A DNA stretch of 43,345 nucleotides from Silene noctiflora. Taxonomy: Eukaryota; Streptophyta; Magnoliopsida; Caryophyllales; Caryophyllaceae. Below, piece after piece: positions 33,401 through 43,345 of the stretch (positions within the stretch are counted from its first letter, which is position 1; each line of letters starts with the position of its first letter). The stretch lies in contig VHZZ01008377.1 in the NCBI GenBank assembly GCA_009801015.1, positions 9,476 through 52,820 on the forward strand, written 5' to 3'. Under the pieces are notes generated by a model. The model had not been told where the DNA came from and ran no database searches. It was given only the letters and a program-made list of their open reading frames with translations. The position numbers and the translations under genes were made by a program.

Positions 33401-35817
33401 AACTCTAAAAGCATTTGTTTAGGCATATTCATATCAGTTTTAAATTACGTCAAGCTTTTACTTGATGAAAATGAACTAGCAACTTTGGGCTAACTGCTAA
33501 GCATTTGTTTAAGCACACAAACCTGTGTGTATAAATTTGCAGCAGGAACAAGATGCATATTTTTCTCACCAACAAAAGCTGAGGGAAAGATCAAACAGAA
33601 CATATATCAGTGAAAGATCGTAAGGGTGAGGGGAATAACAAATGAACTATACATAAAAGAATAAGGAATGTGCTTGAAAATTCAACATATGGTAGCAGTC
33701 AAGTTCCTGTACCAGTGTTAATTACCAGTTAAGGCCCATTCACCAAAGAATTTTGTTAATACAAGCATAACTACTCCACTTGCCAACCCCAAGAACAACA
33801 ACATGGATATTTGATGCTGAACTTGATTCTCATCCTGCGAAAAATACGCCCATCAAAAAATAATTCTTGTACACAAATCTTGTTCACTTTCTGCAATAAC
33901 ATCTTACTGATCTACCCCCGAAGTTACATTATGTCACTTGTACTATTAAAACATACTCCCATGTTGACGTAGCATAACTAAGCCCACCTAATTGAACTTA
34001 CCTAAAACAACCTGACCTAAACCTGAAAATTACAATCCAGGGTAAACACGAATTGAATTGGCACAAACCTCAATAACCCGAACCATTATTATCACAATTG
34101 CTAACAGAAAAACTATAACCTACTGGTGCAATGAAGTTTGCTACCAATCAACGATTCAACAGTATAACCATTATTATCACAGTTGCTACCAATTAATACT
34201 ATACTGTGTATTCCAAATCCCTCGTCATAGGCGGAGTTGGTGCAATGATGAAGTTGGCTTAGTTATCTAAGGTACTTTCAAACATGCAAATTCAAAAGTA
34301 AACAACATGGTTAAGACTTTACGATGATCAAAGACTGAAACAAAGTAGAAGAAAGATTAGTGATGGAATTGAGTGAATGACCTGTTGAGCAAGTGAAGTA
34401 GCAACCATATTGGAAGTTGCAATTGAAAGAAACATAAAAACATATCCCACATAATCACACAGCACTGTCCCTGGACCTGCCATTTAACATTTGCTTTAAT
34501 CATCAACATTGTAATCCCTATTAATTACTAGAAACAAACACAAGCACAAACAATGTACAATAATTCTCCCTTAAGACGGTCAATTTTCGTCTTAAGCTTA
34601 AGACGTAGTAAATGTGACCCATTTACAATAAAATGTAACCATTTTTTTGATAAAAAGTTACCAGAACAATTTCAATTTTCAATTTTCTAAGTTGTAACAT
34701 TTTGTCGTTAAGATGGTCACATTTTGCCTCGTCTACAATGTTGACAGAAAGTGACTGTCTACAATGAAAATTTGCGAACAATGTAGTGATAGTAAGACAC
34801 TAATGATCACGACCCAAAAACACGAACGATAAATATATACTCCCCCTTAAATCTTAAGAATTGCCCATTTTCTACTTTAGGCCTATTCTTACAACTGCTA
34901 CACTTCTATTTAAAGCTTGTTTTGCGTAGCTAAAATTCAATGGCGTGATGGTGAGACCCACCATCCCACTCGCACTCTCTTACATTTCTTAATCCTAGTA
35001 TCCATACTCAATAGTAAAGAGAGCATTTCCTGATTTGGAAAGAGTATCTTTTAAATTTTCCGATTATTTCATTGATTCTTCTAAATGCAATAGTAATTCA
35101 CCCTTAAAAGTGCCAATTTTTATTTTATCCTCAAAGCATAAAATCCTATGCGGATACATTTTAGTACATCACGTATTCTCGAATACAACCTTCGATAACT
35201 AATACACCTCATTTATTACTGTCATAAAACCGGGCACAGAATAAGCTATTATAAGGTTGGCATTGTACAAAAATCTTACAAAATTGGTTAGTGAAACTGA
35301 ACATAGAGCCTTTCGTGTCTTAAACAAGTGGTCAAGTTTCCATTACCAACTCTTGCAAATGAAAAAATCGAACATGGGAAATATAGAATTGAGAAAAGAA
35401 AATACCCAAAGCAGCAAGTTCAAGGGAGCTGCCTTGACCAATAACAGCAGTATCAATAAGACTCATCAAAGGCCCACAAATCCAAATACCAGTAGCAGGT
35501 CCTGAAAACTTAACAATCTCAACTATTTGTTCCCACATATTTTGATCAACTTCAATCCCATTGGTGGGCTCCACCACATACTCAACCTCCTCATTTTCTG
35601 TGCTAAACCCATTATTAATATCCAATATGGGTTCATGGGTTTGGCCCAAAATGTCTTGGTTTGGACCAACACAGGATATCCTGCAGGACGACCAAGTAGT
35701 TGGGCCGGGTTTGGAAATGGGTGGGTTCAAGTTGGTGGGTTTGCGAAAGCGGGTCAGAGGGAAGTGTGAAGATTGTTTGGTTATTGGAGTTGGGAAATTA
35801 ATGGCTTTGGATTGCAT
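30489..35817 (-). CDS. EDS5-like: Chloroplast MATE carrier, EDS5/EDS5H-like (copy 2, 13 exons)
   Basis: Paralogue of copy 1, 542 residues, close to the roughly 540-560 of Arabidopsis EDS5 and EDS5H. Exons in coding order: 35817-35406, 34476-34382, 33834-33726, 33578-33523, 32996-32941, 32750-32612, 32502-32365, 32093-32025, 31938-31828, 31696-31568, 31473-31396, 31239-31168, 30653-30489. Exons 2-12 have exactly the lengths of those in copy 1. All junctions are in phase and the frame is open to TAG. The intron after exon 5 starts GCAAGT, a GC-AG intron, where copy 1 has GT. The final exon fuses the sequence that copy 1 splits ('GFQW' to 'ARFL'). The N-terminus (about 105 residues) is Ser/Thr/Pro-rich, a likely transit peptide, and hardly resembles copy 1, while the membrane core matches closely. 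Which copy corresponds to EDS5 or EDS5H cannot be settled by eye. Confidence 0.92.
34556..35060. repeat. MITE-like sequences in intron 1 of MATE copy 2
   Basis: Two stretches with the look of decayed MITEs lie in the 929-bp first intron. One begins 'ctcccttaagacggtcaattttcgtcttaagcttaagacg' (34566 onward) with internal self-complementarity; the other begins 'tactcccccttaaatcttaag' (34840 onward). No clean terminal repeats or TSDs could be assigned. Confidence 0.35.
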
Positions 35818-36315
35818 TGTATTTTGTTGAAGGATGAAGAAGAGGAGCAGGGAAGACTGAAGAGGGAAGGAAAGGAGTAAAATGCAAGTAGCTTTGATTT
35901 TGGATGGTTCAAATTAGAAGCACATCGTGTTGGTAAATCGTAGACTTGAAGTTGTGTTTGTGTCCTTGTGTAGTGCGGCAGTGCCTATTGGGTCTTTGTA
36001 GGCCATCTATAGTCAACTTGGTTTGTACAACCTCATCGATGTCGACTATTTTTTGCCCACTATTTGTCTAGGTGAAAATGGATATTGACCTTTCACAAAA
36101 TGCAAGTGGGAGGGAAGGGTAAGTGTGGGTATCCATTTCCCACTCACTCGCACTATCCACTTACATAATTTCATCATAACAAAACTTGAAATAAAATAGA
36201 AAACTCGTGTAATTTTGCACAAATCTTATCTTTATAAATACAAAAATATTTTAAGCATCCACATTAACTCACCTCACTTTCACAATAGTGGAAGCTTATT
36301 GGCTATTGACATGTG
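35818..36315 (-). promoter_or_regulatory. Upstream region of MATE copy 2
   Basis: Upstream of the copy 2 start codon, up to the left TSD of the hAT MITE at 36316. I see a purine-rich (plus strand) leader just before the ATG and no other gene. The MITE with its 5-kb load of LTRs lies only about 500 bp from the start codon. Confidence 0.4.
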
Positions 36316-37936
36316 GTGGGGACTAGGGCAGAGCACGGATCTGATATCCGATGCAAAGTATTAGTTCGGATCGGATATCCATATTAAAAAATCCTGAAGT
36401 CGGATATCCATATCTAAACCAAATGTTTCGAATATCCATTGGATATTCATATTTTGGAATTTACTTTAAATGAAGGGGTTAATTAGTATTATTGTTATTG
36501 TAGTATTATGTTGTGATAGGTAATCATAATTTGTGTAGGAGGAGACTTTATTGAGAAGCCTTTATAGCCTTGTTGGTTGATTGTGAAGAATAGTAAGAAG
36601 TAGGGTTTTCCTACTTAGTCTTGATAGTATGAATGTTCATTGACGCATTAGTTATCATGAATTGCATAATTTTTGTACTAATTGTATGATAACATGGATG
36701 TTGGTAATTAGGGTTTCATGGCATAGTATGAGGTTGCTTAATCATCTTGGTATTTTGGTAAGTGGATTGATAGCATGACATCATTAATTGTATTATAACA
36801 TGAATATTGGAAAGACTTGTTAATTACATGGTTGATTCTTACAAAGCATGTGAATTCTTGTCTTAAGATGGTTTAATTGTTACATGAAAATCTTAATTGT
36901 CTTGTTTGCATCTTTGGTCACTTGTGATGGTTGGAGATGTTGGATGGAGGTAGTGGATTGGGGTTTGTGATCGTTGAGGAGACATAAGACGGTTGGAAAA
37001 CCGTCTTGCACTCGGATCGTCTCTTGGAGCTTCCCACTCCAAGAGGGACGTACACATTAATGGCTTGAGTCATGGGGGGAGGGGGAAAACGTGTGGTTGA
37101 GACAAGCCGCCTGGCAGGGGATCCGAGTCGCTCTCGGGCCCAGTACCACGGGTGTGTCTCCAGTACCTTGTTTACGGGTTGCGGTCCAGTGATTTGGTGG
37201 CAGTGTTGCGATGTCGTCACCGTGGTTGGTGTTGGGTGAGTTGTGGAGTTGATGGTTATATTTCATTGGTCATATCCGTAACACCTTCATACTCTAAGGC
37301 ACCTTACCAAGGACTATCTCCGAATATAAGGATGCTACCATATCGGTTACCAGAGGTAGTGAACATCATAGAAACCATAATGAAACAAATATAAAGTTTA
37401 GCTTATTAAAACGGTTACATCAGAAATGTGACAAATACAAAACCAAACTGAAAACCAAATGTGATAACAAGATCTAAGACATGCGGAAGCTAAGACTACA
37501 AAAAGAATGTGATGACTGTGCCCCTGCCAACCCGCATCAACATCAACCATGGAAATCATCATCACCTGCTAGACCAACTGCTTACCATCCCCGAATGGAT
37601 CACCACAGTTTGGAAAAACAAACACGGGTTCAGTCAACTGTACAACAATATATGATATAATGCATAACAACAACCAACAGCCAGCAACCTTCATCTCCCA
37701 TCTTCATCACAACCAAACTGACTACACACTGAGGTGTGTAGCCCTGCTAGTGGGGACCACAGCCTTACCACCAAAATCCCCGCCCCGCTCCGCAGAGCGA
37801 ACCCAGTTTCTTAATGTGCACATCCCATTTACGTTGAGAGAACGCAAGAGGCGAACAATGGGGTGAAACCACCTCTCACAATGGCTCACAAACCAACCAA
37901 CTAACACCAACAACCACCACCATCCGCCACATACAA

Positions 37937-40451
37937 TGTGACACCCCGCTATTGTTAGACACTAAAATATAACATAAGAGCGGTTAAATGCAGCGGAAAT
38001 ACGAGATTTTAAAAACTTTTATGAGTTCAAAGCGAAGCGTCATCATCATAACTAAAGCGCAAAGTAAAAGCAATAGATAAGTTATACAATCCGATAAAAT
38101 AAAGAGTGTTGGGAAAAACATATCCCACGAATAACAACCATAATAAAGGGTAAGTCTACTAATCGGAAACTAAGGCCTAGGTGAAAACTGCTCGCTAGCC
38201 ACCGTCTTNNCCCAATCAGTCACCAACTAGTACCTGACATTCAAGAAAACATGAATGCCACAGTCAGTGGGGAGTAACTCAAGGTCCTCCTAGCCACGAT
38301 ACAATGAGAAACACATAGACAACAATAACGATCATCCTAAAGAAATAAGAAAGGTTAATCATACATGAATAAAGGTATTAACATGTGAGAATTCATATGT
38401 TACGAATAATACCTGATAGCATAATATCAACGTTAATGAGATGAGTAATGATTCACACAAGGGGATCATATCGCAACTAGTGGCTTGCATCTCACCACTA
38501 GTGTCCGATAGGATCAGCATATAGGCAAACAAGTGTTCGACTCAGAGGCTACCTTTAAAGCATGTCCGAACACAACAAACATAGAACACAATATCCGAGG
38601 AAATGACTATCTAACTACACAACGTCATACAAGACCCTATACACTTAGATAGTAACGCAACCCTTGGTAGGATGACTAGCTAGGTACATCCCAGCCTAAG
38701 ACCTGGATCCAAACTCCCAGAAGGTAATCCTCCCGATTCGACATGCGGTATCAATTCCGCATCCAAGACTCGATCTATAAGCACACAGACCGAGTACCCC
38801 ACTCGCCAGTGCAGCGCGAATGTGGCGGAAGATCTAAGGTAGTAGTCAAGCATAGAGGTAGGTCGATATCAATACTATACGGACACGGTTCAACCAACAA
38901 AGCATATGATAGTATGTATATGAATGGTATGTAACATGATAAGAATGCGTATGAGACCAACTCAAAGTTCATGATGAAATATAAACAATCCATAAAAATA
39001 TGTTGAAATGTAAACAAATCATAAAATCAATTCATATCCATCATACAATGAGTGAAACGGAGGAAAATAAGGAAGCAGGGGCTCCTGGCCGGTCTGGGTG
39101 ACCGGCCGTCGGCCAACCGGCCGAGCCTATAGGTCCAGAACCCAAAAAATTCAGAAATTCATACAGGAGGCTCCCAGCCGGTCGGTGGACCGGCAGCCGG
39201 TCCACCGGCTGGGACAACAGCCACAACCAGAATTGACAAATTGAACCAGAGAACTCCCAGCCGGTCACTGGACCGGTAGCCGGTCCACCGGCTGGGAACA
39301 CAGCCATACTTCAAAATGACCAATTTGAACCGGAAACTCCCCAGCCGGCCACTGGACCGGCAGCCGGTCCACCGGCTGGGCACACCCGACACTTTAAAAA
39401 TTCAACAAATAGGCAGAAAGTCCCCAGCCAGTCACTGGACCGGCAGCCGGTCCACCGGCTGGGGACACCTGTAGACGGTTTTCTGCAATTTTACATGTAA
39501 TATGATTTTCCGACTTAATTTCCACATGTATTCGACACGATGAACATGTAAACACGTAAAATCCAGCATCCATGACAACCCAACATCCAACATGTGATTA
39601 ATAACAAGGATTTCAACTATTCATGGCATAATTTGCATACAATTTCATCTAAACATGTGAACAAGAGAAACTTCAACATCCAAATATGAAAAATCCACCA
39701 TCTTTGAAACATACATACCAAATAAACATAAAAAACCATAATTTGAGTCTAATACACAACTAGAGCATGAAATTAAGTTACTTTAGCATAAAATTCATTA
39801 CAATAACACATTTAAACAACCAAAATCTCAAGGTATTGCCGAGGAGCCTATCAAGGTTACCTTGAGCTTCCTAATCTTCTTGATAATCTTCCACAAGGTA
39901 AGAGTCGGCCTCGGGATCGTCCAATCCTTCCCCTAAAAACAGAATAACACTTGTTAGACAAGGAATTCTCCATAGTTGGAGGAGGCATAATTTCGAAAAT
40001 GAGGGTTTAGGGGAGAAAAACCGGGACTTTCATACTTACTTAGAAGGAGAATGAGAAAAGAAGGAGATTGGNGCGAAAATCAACGAAATCGGGTAAGAAA
40101 CGAAGGANTTATGCTCGTCTTAAGGTTGANGAGAAATATGTATAACAATGGTGTTTTTGGGANAAGTTGTATGCTGATGAAGATGGAGGGTTTATGAAAT
40201 GAGAGTTGGTGGAAATGAGGGTTTATATGGGGCTTAAGTCATTTTAGGCCCAATTCGACTTAATGAGTCGGAATTCATTTAACTTTACCTCTAAATGCTA
40301 CTATACATTTAAGACGGACTTAAATAGTAATAATATAACTACTACACTATAAAATTTTATATTTTACGAAAATAATATTTAAAATTATATTTACCTTAAT
40401 TAATTATTAAAATAATTTAAAGTATGAAATTGATTATTCTCGGGTGTTACA
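37937..40451 (-). mobile_element. Solo LTR (TSD TACAA) with CCGG-rich tandem repeat
   Basis: Runs TGTGACACCCC...GGGTGTTACA and is bracketed by TACAA on both sides (37932-37936 and 40452-40456), an exact TSD inside the 37277-41147 LTR. Minus orientation is inferred from the left end and the leader-like modules. It carries a five-unit, roughly 83-bp tandem repeat with CCGG-rich palindromes (39084-39466). No coding region is supported; the minus-strand frames 39041-39307 and 39159-39392 merely read through the tandem repeat. Confidence 0.8.
39084..39466. repeat. 83-bp tandem repeat with CCGGC palindromes (5 units)
   Basis: Units start at about 39084, 39174, 39257, 39341 and 39424. Each has a palindromic GC-rich part (CCAGCCGGTC, GGACCGGCAGCCGGTCC, CCGGCTGGG) of some 43 bp, able to form a long hairpin, and a spacer of about 40 bp of ordinary composition. 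The first unit is the most diverged. Confidence 0.85.
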
Positions 40452-40899
40452 TACAACAACCACAACACATACCATAATCATAACCAGTACAAAGATCGTC
40501 GCATTAATCACATAATATTCTACAGGCAACTGAGTAGGGAAACCCTACTTGATAAGCAAATCTGGCAATTCAAGCAAGAGGTCAGAAAGACTCCTCTACA
40601 AAATCTCCTCCTAGAAATATAATCGAACAATCAACCACTGCCTAAGCACAATTGAATCGCAAAACCCTTAATTACTCTAATTAGGGTTCTATACAATTAC
40701 CCCATAGATCACAAAGGACTAGATCGATAACTTACCTGATCAATTAAAATAATAAAGATGAAAAGATCCCCCAATAAACGACCAACTACGACCTTGGATT
40801 GATATAAAATGAACGTGAGGCGGTTCTTACGTCGCTTTCAGTGCAAAAGTGTTGAGAGAGTTTTTAGAATAAAATGACAAATGATTATGAATCACGTTC

Positions 40900-40907
40900 T
40901 ATTTATA
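40900..40907 (-). promoter_or_regulatory. TATA box of the minus-oriented LTR
   Basis: On the minus strand the sequence reads 'gatataaatagaacg'. It begins about 30 bp downstream of the last ACTCGACCGAGT palindrome of the array at 40937-41120. Confidence 0.6.
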
Positions 40908-41760
40908 TCAATCGCGTAAAAACCCGAAACGGACCGGACACTCGGTCGAGTACGAGCCACTCGACTGAGTAAGCCACACTCGACCAAGTGCAAGACACTC
41001 GATCGAGTACGCCTAACTCGACCGAGTGCTACACACTCATCCGAGTCCACAACAAACAGACCACTGATATCACATCCTAACTGGATACTCGGTCGAGTAG
41101 CCCTCACTCGGACGAGTATCCCAAGGTCACAAAACCAGTGTATTACAATACCATTGCATATTAGTTAACATTTCGCATTCATGTCATTTCATTGAGCATT
41201 TGTATAATCGTGACTAACCAAGCGTGTTTTCAAATGTCTGTGGTGAACCATATGATGATTTTGCTCATATGGGGAGCAGAGACGTGACAGGTTGTATTTG
41301 CATTCATTGATGGCTTGGAGCGGTCTCACCTTAGTTATCGTCTTTCTTGTTGTTTAACTTTTTTACTCTTCATAGACTCCACTTTTATTTTTGATATGGT
41401 TGTATCATTTGGGATTAGTATTTGAATCCTGTAACATGTAACTTAACTATGTAACGACAACTTATCTAGTTTACTTTAATCGCTTAAACCTTCTTGCCTT
41501 AAATCGCTTATTATCGTAGTTCGCACTATAAGCTTGGGAAACCAAGTCTTGTAGCACGTCCATGAGTTGGGGTTGCCTTGATGAAGGATTTGGACTTATG
41601 GGGGTGTTACAATATCCAAACCAAAACCAAAGATTATTTCGGATTAGATATCCGATCCAAACTTAATTTTCGGATCGGATATCCAAAATTCGGATCAGAT
41701 ACGGATCGGATATCGGATCAGTTTGGATAATAGAATTTTTTGCTTAGCTCTAGTGGGGAC

Positions 41761-42496
41761 AGTTTGAGAATGAATTTATAAATTATATGCAATAGTAATA
41801 ACATTCCCCATAACTTCTCCATTTTACAATTCTACAAATTACTACATCATCTTTTCCTCACAAATTCAACACTTTTATTTTTTTACTAACAACATAAATT
41901 ACTCTTTTTGTAGTTCGATAACATTTTCTTTATTAAAGGTATCAAAAAAGTAAAAAAATAACATTTTACTAGAGTTCAATAATTCTTTGTTATCAGTATC
42001 AAAAAAGACAAAAAAAATTAAAATTGTAAATACAATGATCCAGTGCTTATCAAATACATTTGATTGAGAATACTAAAAAAAATTGGAAGAAATTCATAAG
42101 GGGAACTATTATAATCCGTAAAAAATAAATATAAATACACTAATTTACGACGGCAATTGTATTGTATATTTTAATTTTCTACTTTTATTTTAAAAAAAAA
42201 TAGACAAACATACAGAATGTTGTAGATACTTTTTTTTAGCATAGAATTTATACCAATATCATTTGTGCTATTTTTTTTTTTTTGTAAAACTTAAATCGAA
42301 AATTTTTATCACTAACAAAAAATAGATCATTATGTAAAATGAGATCATTTATTAATTATTTTTGGAACCGATTTACTACATATTAGTGTAAAATCGCCTT
42401 ATAGAATACTAACTCTTAGCAAAAAAAATATAAAATTTAAATTGAAAATCAAAGGATTTAACAAAATTACGTGATTTTATTAAATAATATATATTC
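41761..42496. other. AT-rich spacer
   Basis: About 740 bp of very AT-rich sequence with poly(T)/poly(A) runs (e.g. 42270-42283). I see no gene, RNA or element boundary in it. Confidence 0.5.
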
Positions 42497-43103
42497 GGTA
42501 ATACACGGATATTTTGGGATCCGTACGAGAAGCCTTGGGATGCGTGAGAGCTATACAAGAGTAAGATTTGACCTTACATAGTTACACTAGACCAAGTGGA
42601 GCCTAGACTAGATCGAGTGAAAATTAGAAGTGGACCGAGTGAGTTAGTAGAGGACCGAGTAAAGCACACTCGGCCGAGTAGTGTGTCTACTCGACCGAGC
42701 AGAGTTGACTCAGCCGAGTACATAGTGCACTCGACCGAGTAGGTGGCACTCGGCCAAGTGGACCGTTTACTCGATCGAGTGACACTGTCAGTACGCGATA
42801 AATGACATTTCGTCCCCTAACCCTAATTCATTTCCTATCTTCTTCCCTTTCTCTCTAAACTTTCTTCTTTCTCTCTAAAACTCTCATAAACACATTCTTA
42901 TGGGATTCAAGCTTGCTTTAAGGGATTGCTCACCTACCTATCCTTCCTTTCACCTTTAATGAGACGGTTTTATGAGACGGAATCGAGTTGGATTCGTGTA
43001 GCTTGTTGAAGAATGTTAAAAGGTAGGTTAATCCTACTCGGTTTCGATATTGTATATGATTTTTGTATGCATTTATCATTATATTCTACGATTTGAGTAG
43101 TCT
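42497..43103 (+). mobile_element. LTR of the CTCGGCCGAGT family, 5' part
   Basis: Begins GGTAATACACGGATATTTTGGGATCCG (first base of TG changed) and follows the 1649/8967 LTRs module by module: palindromes ACTCGGCCGAGT and variants (42668-42782), 'gcgataaatg', the pyrimidine-rich leader, then a jump near 42956 to the 'gagacggttttatgagacgg' module, implying a deletion of about 300 bp. It is cut at 43104 by a minus-oriented LTR, so its 3' part lies outside the window. Confidence 0.75.
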
Positions 43104-43345
43104 TGTAACACCCCCACACTCCAAAGTGCCTTACCAAGGCCACCTCGAGTATAAAGGTGCTACCATCTCGGTTTCCCCGTGGCAATGCATATCATCAGAC
43201 AATAAAGAAACATCTTTAAATAATAGTTTAAACTGTTACAACCATATTACCAAAACTGTTTGATCAAAAATACAAAAAATCCAAAAGATGAAACTCAAAC
43301 TCAAGTCTAAACATAAGTTCCTAAACTCAGACACAGCGGAAGCCT
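43104..43345 (-). mobile_element. 3' end of a minus-oriented LTR (runs off window)
   Basis: Begins TGTAACACCCCC, the reverse complement of an LTR 3' end, and continues 'gccttaccaaggccacctcgag' and 'ctaccatctcggtttccc', closely matching the start of the 37277 LTR. Its other end and TSD are outside the window. Confidence 0.75.

Larger units (their letters stand above)
37277..41147 (-). mobile_element. Minus-oriented LTR nested in the preceding LTR
   Basis: On the minus strand it starts TGTAATACACTGG at 41147 and ends GGTGTTACG at 37277. The flanks ATATC (37272-37276) and ATACC (41148-41152) differ by one base and probably are the TSD. Eight or more ACTCGNNCGAGT palindromes (40937-41120) precede a TATA box (40900-40907, minus strand). 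It was itself hit by another LTR (37937-40451). Own length about 1.36 kb. Confidence 0.7.
36437..41611 (+). mobile_element. LTR with missing 5' part, inserted in the hAT MITE
   Basis: The 3' end GGGGTGTTACA (41611) is clear and is followed by ATATC, which also occurs at 36432-36436, so ATATC may be the TSD. The 5' end is not canonical, and the palindrome block and leader expected there are absent, so an internal or terminal deletion is likely. Own parts: about 36437-37276 and 41148-41611. It contains the stem pair 'agacggttgg...ccgtctt' (36987-37007), CTCTTGGAG/CTCCAAGAG (37020-37045) and CCATATGA/TCATATGG (about 41249-41273), the same modules as in the left-hand LTRs. Confidence 0.65.
36324..41752. 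mobile_element. hAT-type MITE split by nested LTRs
   Basis: The 8-bp duplication GTGGGGAC (36316-36323 and 41753-41760) marks a hAT insertion. The ends TAGGGCAGAGCA and TGCTTAGCTCTA are imperfect inverted repeats. The MITE arms (36324 to about 36436, and about 41612-41752) are packed with GGATATCC and 'cggatcgga' repeats, as in plant hAT MITEs whose interiors read 'ggatcggatatcc'. Without the insert it would be about 260 bp. It carries no transposase. Confidence 0.8.

Noticed and set aside
39041..39392. Two minus-strand frames with repeated 'PSRWTG' and 'GPATG' motifs
   Set aside because: They read through the 83-bp CCGG tandem repeat, whose unit length of about 83-84 is not a constant multiple of three.

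Overview
The window is nuclear DNA of a flowering plant. Evidence: spliced genes with GT-AG introns, a chloroplast-targeted MATE carrier family, an ALP1/HARBI1-type gene, and dense plant-type LTR retrotransposons, a LINE, a Stowaway MITE and a hAT MITE. The abundance of 'agacggtctt'-type repeats and the style of the LTRs suggest a Caryophyllales species, perhaps Caryophyllaceae (weak inference). There is one 649-base N gap inside a repeat and a few single Ns.

Positions 1-18492 are a nest of transposable elements that can be peeled apart by target-site duplications (TSDs). The outermost layer is an LTR that enters from the left edge and ends near 17480. A solo LTR (1606-15849, TSD CTAAA) sits in it. 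Inside that solo LTR lie (i) a complete LTR retrotransposon, 1649-10621, with LTRs of about 1.63 kb, an initiator-Met-type primer site and a polypurine tract but only a decayed Athila-like gag and no pol, (ii) an LTR at 11145-13117 and (iii) an LTR at 13271-14850. A 5'-truncated LINE with an apparent 3' transduction (16004-17141) has also hit the outermost LTR. A minus-oriented LTR remnant closes the block.

Positions 18493-36315 are a gene island. It holds a single-exon, probably domesticated PIF/Harbinger transposase gene (ALP1/HARBI1-like, 20587-21879, +) and two head-to-tail paralogues (both on the minus strand) of the chloroplast-envelope MATE carrier EDS5/EDS5H (DETOXIFICATION 46/47): 23360-29659 with 14 exons (564 aa) and 30489-35817 with 13 exons (542 aa). 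I rebuilt both exon by exon; both reading frames stay open and all junction phases agree. In Arabidopsis EDS5 exports the salicylic-acid precursor isochorismate from plastids, so this is probably a defence-hormone transport locus duplicated in tandem.

Positions 36316-41760 are a hAT-type MITE (8-bp TSD GTGGGGAC) split by a nest of three LTRs. An AT-rich spacer follows, and then another LTR (42497 onward) hit by a minus-oriented LTR at 43104 that runs off the window.

The most intriguing unexplained pattern is that unrelated LTR families here each carry an array of short GC-rich palindromes, different in sequence in each family (ACTCGGCCGAGT, GTCGATCGAC, CCCCAATCGGGG, CCGG-rich). Where a clear TATA box is visible, the array lies just upstream of it.
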